DNA from: Sideroxydans sp.
Lineage (GTDB): Bacteria; Pseudomonadota; Gammaproteobacteria; Burkholderiales; Gallionellaceae
NCBI GenBank assembly: GCA_028707175.1
Contig: JAQTUV010000006.1
Span: 62,001 to 126,000 of the forward strand
Length of the DNA: 64,000 bases
Direction: 5' to 3'
The first letter of the stretch is position 1. Each line of letters starts with the position of its first letter. Shown in pieces: positions 41,812-50,447 of this stretch. Below the pieces are notes generated by a model. That model worked only from the letters and a program-made list of their open reading frames with translations, searched no databases and had not been told where the DNA came from. A program made the translations under genes and the position numbers.

Positions 41812-42990
41812 TTAGGCCGCACACAAAACGCAGGCAAAACCACCTCCCAATGTTCTGAAGTTGGTGGTTTGCCCTTGGTATAGGCGTGCGGCGATGAGCT
41901 GGATGTGTCCGGCATAGACATAACAACGTACGTCGTACTTCAACGATAAAACTTCCTCTGCCACTTTCACGGAGCATTCGCCAGGAACAGCTAGTCGTTG
42001 CGCCACGTAATCAGATTGCATGATTTCTTCGAATACACGCTTTGTGACCTTGTCGCCGCGATATGCACCTTTACTGCCGTACCCACTCATCGGCTTGAAA
42101 AACCATTGTTTGCGGTCTGCCCACCATTGCTCGGCATCTACTGCACGGACAATTTTGGTTTCAGGCACACCTGATAACAGGGCATCGATATTGGGCTGCG
42201 ACACGCCTTCAGCTCGTAATAATTCAGCATCAGAAAATTGGGCCAATTTGCGCTTGTCCGCATAACGCTCATAGTGCGTTGGATTGGGAGTTACCACGAT
42301 TTGATTCATTTCCCACGCAGTGCGGATATGTGGGTAGCGAGTTAGAGCGAAATCGGTCAGGCGGTTATAAATTAAATCGATGCGCTGCCCGTCAACGTAC
42401 AAATTCTCTTCAAGCACATGTAACTTAGCAGGATCAACGATGTAAGCCATGATTCCTGCGCGTGCAAACATCTGCTTCGCCAACAAGAATTCTGGATAAA
42501 GGAACTGCGCTTCTGGGTTTTCATCCACGATGGCGATTGTCTTCAGCGGCACGTCGCCATGCGCTAACCGCCATTCGTTGCGGAACATCTCGATGAAGGT
42601 CTGCTCAAGATTCTCACCAGAGATCGAATCAGCGCGCTGGCTTTCGATCAGAAGTGCATTCAGAAATCCGCCGCCCGCATTGGTATTCACCTCGATGAGG
42701 TGCACCCCCTGCTCGTTGACATGAAAGTCATAACCGAAGAACACACCGAGCGCGGTATTCGCTTCCGGCTTGCCTACCACCTCTTCCACAGCCGCGATGA
42801 CCGAGCGCATCTTTTCAATCTGTGAGATTTCCAGATTCAAGACCGCGTTCGAAAACAACTGCTGCTGAATAGGCGCAATCGCTTCTGCGAACGCACCGCC
42901 CTCAAGCGATATCCTGTCGTTAAGTGCTTGCCGATTAATTTCGACAAGCTGGGCTGTCGTTTCTACCACTTGTTCGTTATTTGATTCCAA
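41812..42990 (-). CDS. ATP-grasp-like protein of unknown function
   Basis: A 392-residue protein in which FFGYDFHVNEQGVHLIEVNTNAGGGFLNA gives an acidic, metal-binding end like that of ATP-grasp enzymes, and WFFKPMSGYGSKGAYRGDKV resembles an ATP-binding lysine and glycine-rich loop. The order of these parts suggests a permuted ATP-grasp. Carboxylate-amine ligation would be the expected chemistry, substrate unknown. Its ATG overlaps the end of the CHI-like gene by 14 bases, so it is translationally coupled to it, at the tail of the beta-oxidation cluster. Confidence 0.6.
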   Translation of the reverse strand: MESNNEQVVETTAQLVEINRQALNDRISLEGGAFAEAIAPIQQQLFSNAVLNLEISQIEKMRSVIAAVEEVVGKPEANTALGVFFGYDFHVNEQGVHLIEVNTNAGGGFLNALLIESQRADSISGENLEQTFIEMFRNEWRLAHGDVPLKTIAIVDENPEAQFLYPEFLLAKQMFARAGIMAYIVDPAKLHVLEENLYVDGQRIDLIYNRLTDFALTRYPHIRTAWEMNQIVVTPNPTHYERYADKRKLAQFSDAELLRAEGVSQPNIDALLSGVPETKIVRAVDAEQWWADRKQWFFKPMSGYGSKGAYRGDKVTKRVFEEIMQSDYVAQRLAVPGECSVKVAEEVLSLKYDVRCYVYAGHIQLIAARLYQGQTTNFRTLGGGFACVLCAA

Positions 42991-43549
42991 GCATGTCTTT
43001 CTTCAGATCGTTCTGCACCGGATTCTCACCCAGCCATATCTTCAGCAAAGCGCGATTGATGTTCGCACCTTCCACCAAACCACGCTCCTTGCCATTGATG
43101 GTCACCTTGGTACCCACTGCCGGCACATAATCCAGATAGATCGTGTCGCTGGGACTCACGCCCGAGACTGAATCAAAGATCGCATAGAACTTCTTCATCC
43201 CTGCGTCGATGGTGGTCAGTTCTGCCGGGCTGTGGTTCGCTTCGATGGCGTCTTTGAAGGCATTCAACAACTTCTCCGACTTCATACCGTACAACATGTG
43301 CAATGCCACACGTTTCGCACCCGCATCGGCGAACACCACATCGGCGCTATTCGTGGTCTTGCCCAGATACAGCGCTGCGACATACACATCGATGATCACC
43401 CTGACACGCGTCCCCGCACCGTTCAATTGCAGCGAAGCACCACCCACCTGCGCCGTATCGGGCACGTTCACATCACCGACGAAACGCGCATGTGCATTCA
43501 AGCTCAACAACAGACCACAGAACAACACGAGTAATTTATTCATTTTCAT
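42977..43549 (-). CDS. Chalcone-isomerase-like periplasmic protein
   Basis: A 190-residue precursor with a signal peptide (LLVLFCGLLLSLNAHA) and the bacterial CHI-like domain: RVRVIIDVYVAALYLGKTT, ADVVFADAGAKRVALHMLYG, and near the end GLVEGANINRALLKIWLGENPVQNDLKKDMLG. Relatives in plants bind fatty acids, which would suit its place directly after a thiolase gene, but bacterial members lack a defined function. It starts eight bases after the thiolase stop. Confidence 0.85.
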   Translation of the reverse strand: MKMNKLLVLFCGLLLSLNAHARFVGDVNVPDTAQVGGASLQLNGAGTRVRVIIDVYVAALYLGKTTNSADVVFADAGAKRVALHMLYGMKSEKLLNAFKDAIEANHSPAELTTIDAGMKKFYAIFDSVSGVSPSDTIYLDYVPAVGTKVTINGKERGLVEGANINRALLKIWLGENPVQNDLKKDMLGIK

Positions 43550-43557
43550 CCCTTCAC

Positions 43558-44757
43558 TTAAAGTGCTTCAAAGACACCCGCTGCGCCCATACCCGTGCCG
43601 ATACACATCGTCACCATGCCGTACTTCTGTTTGCGGCGACGCAATCCATGTAGCAAAGTCGCCGTACGGATCGCCCCAGTTGCACCGAGTGGGTGACCCA
43701 AGGCGATGGCTCCACCCAGTGGATTGACGATCTCTGGGTTCAAACCAAGGTCACCGATGACTGCCAACGACTGAGCGGCGAACGCTTCATTGAGTTCGAT
43801 CCAATCCATCTGATTCAGATTCAATCCCGCCACCTTCAACGCACGTGGGATCGCCTCTTTCGGGCCAATCCCCATAATCTCGGGCGGTACACCCGCCACG
43901 CTGAAGCTGTGGAACTTGCCGATAGGGGTGAGGTTATAACGCTTCAATGCAGCTTCGCTACACAACAACACCGCGCCAGCACCATCCGACATCTGCGAAC
44001 TGTTGCCCGCCGTCACCGAGCCTTTTTGCGCGAACACCGTCTTCAATTTTCCCAATGCTTCTAGGGTTGTATCGGCACGCGGGCCTTCGTCTTGCACCAC
44101 ATCACGCGCCTTGATCTTTACTTCGCGCGTGTTCATGTCCGGCACATGATCAGCGAGATGGTATGGCGTGATCTCATCTTTGAATTCGCCATTATTGAAT
44201 GCCGCGATAGCACGCTGATGGCTCTGCAAAGCGAAAGCATCCTGCGCCTCGCGCGACACCTTCCACCGCTCCGCCACCTTCTCCGCCGTCAGGCCCATGC
44301 CGTATGCGATGCCGTAGTGCTCGTTCTTGGCGAAGATGGCGGGATTGAATGCGATCTTGTTGCCCATCATCGGCACCATGCTCATGCTCTCCACACCTGC
44401 CGCGATCATCACATCCGCCTCGCCCAGACGGATACGATCCGCCGCCAGTGCCACTGCTTGCACACCGGAAGAACAGAAACGGTTGATGGTCATGCCCGGC
44501 ACCGTGTTGGGCAACCCCGCCAACAACAGCGAGATACGCGCCACATTCATTCCCTGCTCCGCCTCAGGCATCGCACAACCGACGATCACATCGCCGATGC
44601 TCGCCGGATCAAGCGAAGGCGCTTGCGCCATCACCGCCTTCAACACATGCGCCAGCAGATCATCCGGTCGCGTGTTGCGGAACATGCCGCGTGGCGCTTT
44701 ACCGACGGGTGTACGCGTAGCGGCGACGATGTAGGCTTCTTGGACTTGTTTGCTCAT
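43558..44757 (-). CDS. fadA: Acetyl-CoA C-acyltransferase (beta-ketothiolase)
   Basis: A 399-residue thiolase. The nucleophilic cysteine is Cys95 in NRFCSSGVQ, ELNEAFAAQ and HPLGATGA follow, and the second catalytic cysteine is in MCIGTGMGAA near the C-terminus. It cleaves 3-ketoacyl-CoA to acetyl-CoA and a shortened acyl-CoA. ATG 44757 has AAGGAGA at the right distance; an upstream in-frame start at 44790 would overlap the previous gene. It lies 10 bases after the dehydrogenase/hydratase gene. Confidence 0.94.
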   Translation of the reverse strand: MSKQVQEAYIVAATRTPVGKAPRGMFRNTRPDDLLAHVLKAVMAQAPSLDPASIGDVIVGCAMPEAEQGMNVARISLLLAGLPNTVPGMTINRFCSSGVQAVALAADRIRLGEADVMIAAGVESMSMVPMMGNKIAFNPAIFAKNEHYGIAYGMGLTAEKVAERWKVSREAQDAFALQSHQRAIAAFNNGEFKDEITPYHLADHVPDMNTREVKIKARDVVQDEGPRADTTLEALGKLKTVFAQKGSVTAGNSSQMSDGAGAVLLCSEAALKRYNLTPIGKFHSFSVAGVPPEIMGIGPKEAIPRALKVAGLNLNQMDWIELNEAFAAQSLAVIGDLGLNPEIVNPLGGAIALGHPLGATGAIRTATLLHGLRRRKQKYGMVTMCIGTGMGAAGVFEAL

Positions 44758-44767
44758 GTTCGTCTCC

Positions 44768-47245
44768 TTAATTACGCAGTGGTTTGCCACTCTTCAACAT
44801 ATATTCGATCCTTGCCTGCGTCTTCTCGGTCGCCAGCAGTTCCATGAAGTTCTTGCGTTCCAAGTCGAGCAGCCATGTCTCGTCCACTAGACTACCCGCT
44901 TCCACATCTCCGCCGCACATGCTCTCGGCCACGCGGCAGCCGATGTTGTAGTCGTGTTCGGAGATGAAGCCGCCTTCGAGCATGTTCAACATGGATGCCT
45001 TGAAGGTGGCGATGCTGGTACGGCCTGCCACGGGGATCTGATGTTGATGCAAGGGTGGGCGGTAGGCCGTGGCATTGAGCGCTTTGGCCTCTTCTTTGGC
45101 GATGTGTAGCAACTCGAATTTATTGAGGACGATGCGATCCGAGGGACGCAGGTAACCCATCTCACGCGCCATCTCTGCACTCTTGGCGACTTCGCCCATG
45201 GCGATGTGTTGGAAGTAGCGTTTCAATATCGGGAAGATGTCGCCACCTCTTGCTTCGGCAGCGGCACGTTGAGCCATCTCTTTACAGCCACCGCCTGCGG
45301 GTAACAGCCCCACACCCACTTCGACGAGGCCGATGTAACTTTCCAGCGTGGCGACGATACGTGTGCAGTGGATAGAGAATTCGCAACCGCCGCCTAGTGC
45401 CAAGCCATCTACAGCAGCGATGGTAGGTACTTGAGCATATTTGAGACGCATCGAGGTCTGTTGGAACTTGGCTACTACCTCTTCGACCTTGGGCACATTG
45501 CCAGTCGCTGCGTTGAACAGATCGCCCATGCCACCACCACCGGCTGCGGTGTATTTCACACGACTCACTGCACCTTTGAGTTTGCCGAATAGACCAGACT
45601 CTGCTGGCGTCTCTTGCACGCCTTGCATCAACTGCAACAGATTCGCACCCGCAGAGAACGGCGCTTCGGTTTGCCAGATAACGAGTGCGCTGAAGTTTGC
45701 TTCGGCTTCGTCCACCGCGCGCAACACGCCATCCAGCACTTCGTTGTTGACGGTGTGCATCTTGCTCTTGAAGCTGAGGATGCCGATATCATCGCCCATG
45801 TGCCACATACGTACTTCGTCGGTCTCGAACACGGTCTCGCCATAGTGGTGCGTCTCACCTTGCAGCGCATCGGGGAAGAGTTGACGGCGATAGACGGGAA
45901 GTGTCGAACGAGGTTGATCGTTCTGACTGGTGGGCGAGAATGAACCTTGCTCAGAATGAACACCGGTACGCGATGGCGCAGTCACCCAGAACGGCAACGG
46001 CGCACTCGCCATCGCTTTGCCTGCGGCGATGTCGGCATTGATCCAGCCCGCCACTTGTTGCCAGCCCGCCGCTTGCCAGATTTCGAACGGGCCTTTGTCC
46101 CAACCGAATCCCCAGCGCACGGCAAAATCGACATCGCGCGCATTGTTGGCGATGTCGCCCAGATGTAGTGCGCAGTAGTGGAACACGTCACGGAAAGTAG
46201 CCCACAAGAACTGCGCCTGTGGGTGTGGGTTCAAGCGCAAGCCTGCGAGCTTCTTAGCCCAGTCACGTTCACGCAGAATATCTTTGACGCCATCGTCCAC
46301 CTTCGCATCGGATAGTCGATATTCCTTGGTGTGCAGATCCAGCACATGGATCTCTTTGCCGATCTTTTGGTAGATGCCGCGTTTGGTCTTCTGCCCCAGC
46401 GAACCCTGTTCGATCAGATACTGGAACCAACTCGGCAACTCATAATGCTTGTGCCACGGATCTTCGCTGAGGTTATCGCGCATGGTGTTGACCACGTGTG
46501 CGAACACATCGAGACCAACCACATCGAGCGTGCGGAAGGTGGCACTCTTGGGTCGACCAAGATAACGGCCAGTCAGTGCATCCACCATATCGAAGCCAAG
46601 ATTGAACGCCGCCGCATGATGCTTGGTGGCGATCATAGAGAACACCCCGATGCGATTGGCAATAAAGTTAGGCGTGTCTTTTGCGCGCACAACACCTTTG
46701 CCTACGGTGGAGACGAGGAAGGTCTCCAGTTGATCGAGCAATCCCGCTTCTGTACCTTTGCACGGAATAAGTTCGACCAAGTGCATGTAGCGTGGAGGAT
46801 TGAAGAAGTGGATGCCGCAGAAACGATGACGCAGATTCTCAGGAAAGGCTTCGGCCAGTTTGTTGATGGAAAGACCGGAGGTGTTGGTCGCGAAGATGGC
46901 ATTCGCATTCACAAACGGCGCGACCTTGCGATACAGGTCAGACTTCCAATCGATGCGTTCAGCGATGGCTTCGATGATGAGGTCGCAATCGCGCAATTTC
47001 TCCAGATGCTGGTCGTAGTTCGCAGCTTGGATGTAGCTGAGTTTGTTCGGGCTAGCGATAGGCGCGGGGTCGAGCTTCTTGAGACCATCAAGCGCTTTGT
47101 TCACGTTGCCGTTCGGATCGCCCTCTTTTGCCGGCAACTCGAACAACAAGGTCTCCACATTGGCATTCACCAGATGCGCGGCTATCTGCGCACCCATCAC
47201 ACCTGCACCTAGAACTGCGACTTTACGGATCTGTAATGTGCTCAT
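44768..47245 (-). CDS. 3-hydroxyacyl-CoA dehydrogenase / enoyl-CoA hydratase bifunctional enzyme
   Basis: An 825-residue enzyme with the dehydrogenase first: NAD motif GAGVMG at residues 13-18, and FCGIHFFNPPRYMHLVELIP with the catalytic His. A crotonase-type hydratase domain follows (FSAGANLLQLMQ, AAVDGLALGGGCEFSIHCTRIVA). This order is the reverse of E. coli FadB and matches FadN-type proteins. It carries out the middle two steps of beta-oxidation. GGAGG lies five bases before ATG 47245. The gene sits between a REP pair and fadA. Confidence 0.92.
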   Translation of the reverse strand: MSTLQIRKVAVLGAGVMGAQIAAHLVNANVETLLFELPAKEGDPNGNVNKALDGLKKLDPAPIASPNKLSYIQAANYDQHLEKLRDCDLIIEAIAERIDWKSDLYRKVAPFVNANAIFATNTSGLSINKLAEAFPENLRHRFCGIHFFNPPRYMHLVELIPCKGTEAGLLDQLETFLVSTVGKGVVRAKDTPNFIANRIGVFSMIATKHHAAAFNLGFDMVDALTGRYLGRPKSATFRTLDVVGLDVFAHVVNTMRDNLSEDPWHKHYELPSWFQYLIEQGSLGQKTKRGIYQKIGKEIHVLDLHTKEYRLSDAKVDDGVKDILRERDWAKKLAGLRLNPHPQAQFLWATFRDVFHYCALHLGDIANNARDVDFAVRWGFGWDKGPFEIWQAAGWQQVAGWINADIAAGKAMASAPLPFWVTAPSRTGVHSEQGSFSPTSQNDQPRSTLPVYRRQLFPDALQGETHHYGETVFETDEVRMWHMGDDIGILSFKSKMHTVNNEVLDGVLRAVDEAEANFSALVIWQTEAPFSAGANLLQLMQGVQETPAESGLFGKLKGAVSRVKYTAAGGGGMGDLFNAATGNVPKVEEVVAKFQQTSMRLKYAQVPTIAAVDGLALGGGCEFSIHCTRIVATLESYIGLVEVGVGLLPAGGGCKEMAQRAAAEARGGDIFPILKRYFQHIAMGEVAKSAEMAREMGYLRPSDRIVLNKFELLHIAKEEAKALNATAYRPPLHQHQIPVAGRTSIATFKASMLNMLEGGFISEHDYNIGCRVAESMCGGDVEAGSLVDETWLLDLERKNFMELLATEKTQARIEYMLKSGKPLRN

Positions 47246-47273
47246 CAAAACCTCCAGTTGAGTCTGTCAAAGT

Positions 47274-47387
47274 CCCTCTCCCGTGGACGGGAGAGGGGTT
47301 GGGGTGAGGGTGTTGGAGACACAATATTTCTTGGTTGCACCCACAGCCCCTCATCCCCAGCCCTTCTCCCGCCTGCGGGAGAAGGGA
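47274..47387. repeat. REP pair (BIME) between thioesterase and dehydrogenase genes
   Basis: A REP unit with stem CCCTCTCCCGT/CGGGAGAGGG and tail TTGGGGTGAGGG (47274-47310) faces an inverted unit with CCCCTCATCCCCAGCCC and stem CTCCCGC/GCGGGAG (47347-47387). The same family recurs at 54007, 59983, 61360 and 63079-63192. Confidence 0.85.
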
Positions 47388-47396
47388 GTTGTTTCT

Positions 47397-47795
47397 CTAA
47401 GCTTCCGGCGGCACCGGACGCGGTTTACGTTCATCACTCACTGCGACATAGGTCAGTTGCGCCTCAGTCACTTTGTGGCAAGTCGGATTCTCGGGGTCAC
47501 GCTGCACATAGACTTCCACATCCACCGTGATGGAGGTGTTGCCCACCTTCACGATTTGCGTATAGAAACTCACGATGTCGCCCACGAAGATGGGTTGTTT
47601 GAATATGAAGGAATTCACCGCAACCGTGGCGACTCTGCCACGTGCGCGATGCACCGCAGGAATGCTACCCGCTACATCCACCTGCCCCATCAACCATCCG
47701 CCAAAGATGTCGCCCGTGTAATTAGCATCCGACGGCATAGCTGCCACACGCAAGGTGGGCTGGCGATCAGGTAAAGTCGTGATCGGTGTTGTCAT
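47397..47795 (-). CDS. yciA: Acyl-CoA thioesterase, YciA-like
   Basis: A 132-residue single hotdog domain. PTLRVAAMPSDANYTGDIFGGWLM carries the D/N and G motif typical of YciA, followed by MGQVDVAGSIPAV and NSFIFKQPIFVGDIVSFY. YciA hydrolyses a wide range of acyl-CoA esters and can relieve CoA shortage. It starts three bases after the acyl-CoA ligase stop, so it belongs to the same transcript. Confidence 0.9.
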   Translation of the reverse strand: MTTPITTLPDRQPTLRVAAMPSDANYTGDIFGGWLMGQVDVAGSIPAVHRARGRVATVAVNSFIFKQPIFVGDIVSFYTQIVKVGNTSITVDVEVYVQRDPENPTCHKVTEAQLTYVAVSDERKPRPVPPEA

Positions 47796-47798
47796 CTC

Positions 47799-49601
47799 TT
47801 AGTGCCCTTTATATAGTTCGTCTATCTGGGTCGTGAACATCTCGACCACTTTGTTACGCTTCAAACTCAATTTTGGCGTGAGCAAGCCGTTGTCGATGGT
47901 CCATGGGTCGCGCAACAACAAAACACGATTCACCTTGGCATACGCAGGGAAGCTACTCAGATTGCGCGCGATGCGACGCAACACTTTCGCTTCCACTTTA
48001 CTGTCGGTAAGCGACTCGGGCATGTCAGGATGAATGCCCATCTTCTCCGCGATCGCCTTCCACGTATCTGGATTCAGCACAGCCAACGCCACCAAGTAAG
48101 GTTTGCCTTCGCCATGCAGCATCACTTGATCGATCAATGGGTCGGTCAGGATGGACGCTTCCATGTCTGCCGGAGGGAATTTTTCGCCGTTCGCCAGCAC
48201 GATGATCTCTTTCAGACGTCCGGTGATATAGACATGCCCCGTCTCGCTGATGCGCGCAACGTCACCCGAGTTGAGCCAACCGTCATCATCCAGCACCGCC
48301 TTGGTCGCCTCTGGGTTGTTCCAGTAACCCATCATCACGTTCGGCCCTTTGATGAGCAGCGCGTTCTGAGGCCCCAGCTTCACCTGCACACCGCGTATCG
48401 GTTGTCCGACGCTATCGGGGAAGTTGTTGTTCAGCTTGTTACCCGTTGCGATGGGGCTGGTCTCGGTCATGCCGAAGCCTTGCACCACTGGCAAGCCCAG
48501 CCCAACGAAGGTATGCGAGATTTCAGCCGTCAACGCAGCGCCGCCGCTCACAGCCGTGCGCAGACGACCACCCAACCTATCCATCAACTTCTGCGCCACC
48601 AACTTCTGCAAGATCGGCCACAACAAGAACGAGAGCTTCCAACCACCGCGCCCTTGGTCGCGCAGGAAACGCGCCCAACCCACTTCCACCGCCAACAAGA
48701 ACAGCTTCTTGCGGATGGCCGGACCTTCATCCAACTTGGCATGCAGCGCCGCATAGATGCGCTCGTAGATGCGCGGCACCGAGATGAGGATGCTCGGCTT
48801 GATAGTTTGCAGGTCTTCCGACAACAGCGGGATGGAACGTGCGTATGCCACGGTCGCACCCGTCATCACTTGCAAGTAGTAACCACAGGTACGCTCAAAG
48901 GTGTGCGACAAAGGCAGGAAGGACAGCAGTAAGTCATCGGGATAAATGACGAACGTACCCAGTGCGGCGTGGGTGTTGCTCAGCATGTTGTTATGACTGA
49001 GCATCACGCCTTTGGGTTTGCCGGTCGTGCCCGAGGTGTAGATGATGCTGGCGAGTTCACCGATCTGAGTCGGCACAGGGGCTTGCAAGGTCGCGCTCGC
49101 AGGCAAGTAACTACTTGAACCAACGAGGCGTGGCTCGTTATGTGCAAAGGTATCGAGCGCGATGAAACGCTGCACACAGCCCATCTGCCCAACCACGTTA
49201 CTCAATTCTTTCCACTGGTCTGCCGTCTCGAACAACACGACCTTGCACTGCGAATCATTGACGATGTAAGCGATGTTCTCTGCTCGATCTACGGTGTACA
49301 GCGGCACGGTGATCAATCCTAAAGACATCGCCGCCTGATCGAAGATGACCCACTGCGGGCAGTTGCGCAACATCAAGGCGACGCGGTCACCTTTGGCTAA
49401 CCCTTCTTTCGCCAACGCCGCCTGCCAGCGTGCCACTTCCGCCAGCATCTGCTTCCACGTCAGCGATATCCACGCACTCTTGCTGTTGTCGAAATAGCGG
49501 TAAGCCTCTTTGTCGGGCGAGTGTTTGACTCGCTCAAGGAATAATCCGTGCAAAGTACCCGCTTGTTCTGGGGTGATCGCATCTTCGGTATGTGTCGTCA
49601 T
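47799..49601 (-). CDS. Long-chain acyl-CoA synthetase (AMP-forming)
   Basis: A 600-residue adenylate-forming ligase. The P-loop-like motif YTSGTTGKPKG is at 188-198, then GFGMTETSPI, GWLNSGDVARI and a late GRLKEIIVLANGEKFPP hinge. It resembles the FAA1/ACSBG type (VSGGAALTAEI) rather than E. coli FadD. It activates long-chain fatty acids to CoA esters at the inner membrane. GGGAGA precedes the ATG. Third gene of the beta-oxidation operon. Confidence 0.93.
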   Translation of the reverse strand: MTTHTEDAITPEQAGTLHGLFLERVKHSPDKEAYRYFDNSKSAWISLTWKQMLAEVARWQAALAKEGLAKGDRVALMLRNCPQWVIFDQAAMSLGLITVPLYTVDRAENIAYIVNDSQCKVVLFETADQWKELSNVVGQMGCVQRFIALDTFAHNEPRLVGSSSYLPASATLQAPVPTQIGELASIIYTSGTTGKPKGVMLSHNNMLSNTHAALGTFVIYPDDLLLSFLPLSHTFERTCGYYLQVMTGATVAYARSIPLLSEDLQTIKPSILISVPRIYERIYAALHAKLDEGPAIRKKLFLLAVEVGWARFLRDQGRGGWKLSFLLWPILQKLVAQKLMDRLGGRLRTAVSGGAALTAEISHTFVGLGLPVVQGFGMTETSPIATGNKLNNNFPDSVGQPIRGVQVKLGPQNALLIKGPNVMMGYWNNPEATKAVLDDDGWLNSGDVARISETGHVYITGRLKEIIVLANGEKFPPADMEASILTDPLIDQVMLHGEGKPYLVALAVLNPDTWKAIAEKMGIHPDMPESLTDSKVEAKVLRRIARNLSSFPAYAKVNRVLLLRDPWTIDNGLLTPKLSLKRNKVVEMFTTQIDELYKGH

Positions 49602-49625
49602 TTTTATCTCCCTTTTTTTGACGTA

Positions 49626-50447
49626 CTAATCGAGGAACAGGTCTTTGAACGGTGGAACACTTGGATCAAGTGCGTAAGATGAGAAATCAGTGATGCCGGA
49701 CTCGCGCAACACGTCTTCATCGATAAAGAAGTTGCCACTACACATCGCGCTGTCGCGCATCAGGATGGCATGCGCCGCATCCGCCATGATGGCCGGTTTG
49801 CGTGAAGCACGCAGGATGGCTTCGGGGAAATTGAATTCGATGGCAGCAGTCGCAATGGTGGTGCGCGGCCACAGCGCATTGAAGGCGATACCTTCGGATG
49901 CAAACTCTTTCGCCATTCCCAACATCACCATACTCATGCCGAATTTAGACATGGTGTAGGCGACATGCGGCGCGAACCACTTTGCCTGCATATCCAGTGG
50001 TGGTGACAGTGCCAGCACATGCGGATTCACCGCATTTTTCAGATGCGGGATACATGCTTGTGAAGTGAGGAAGGTCGCACGCATGTTCACATCCCACATC
50101 AGATCGAGACGTTTAGCGGGCGTTTGCAAAGTCGAGGTAAGTTGGATGGCGCTGGCGTTGTTGACCAACACGTCGATACCGCCGAAATGGGCGACCGCCT
50201 GCGCGACAGCCGCTGCGATGGCATTCTCATCACGCACGTCCATCTGGATCGCCAACGCCTGCCCACCCGCTGCAATCACCTCCTCGGCGACTGAGTGGAT
50301 AGTGCCCGGCAACTTAGGATGCGGATCGACAGTCTTGCCCGTGATGATGACCTTTGCGCCATCCCGCGCACAACGCAGTGCGATTTCACGACCGATACCA
50401 CGACTGGAGCCAGTGATGAAGACGACCTTGTCGCGCAGGTCGCTCAT
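49626..50447 (-). CDS. SDR family oxidoreductase (HSDL2-like)
   Basis: A 273-residue Rossmann-fold enzyme. The cofactor loop is GSSRGIG at residues 13-19, NNASA follows the fourth strand, and YTMSK is the catalytic Tyr-Lys pair. The overall sequence resembles the short-chain dehydrogenase half of hydroxysteroid dehydrogenase-like protein 2, linked to lipid metabolism. Its ATG overlaps the stop of the acyl-CoA dehydrogenase by 4 bases. A role on an unusual acyl-CoA or alcohol is inference from context. Confidence 0.88.
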   Translation of the reverse strand: MSDLRDKVVFITGSSRGIGREIALRCARDGAKVIITGKTVDPHPKLPGTIHSVAEEVIAAGGQALAIQMDVRDENAIAAAVAQAVAHFGGIDVLVNNASAIQLTSTLQTPAKRLDLMWDVNMRATFLTSQACIPHLKNAVNPHVLALSPPLDMQAKWFAPHVAYTMSKFGMSMVMLGMAKEFASEGIAFNALWPRTTIATAAIEFNFPEAILRASRKPAIMADAAHAILMRDSAMCSGNFFIDEDVLRESGITDFSSYALDPSVPPFKDLFLD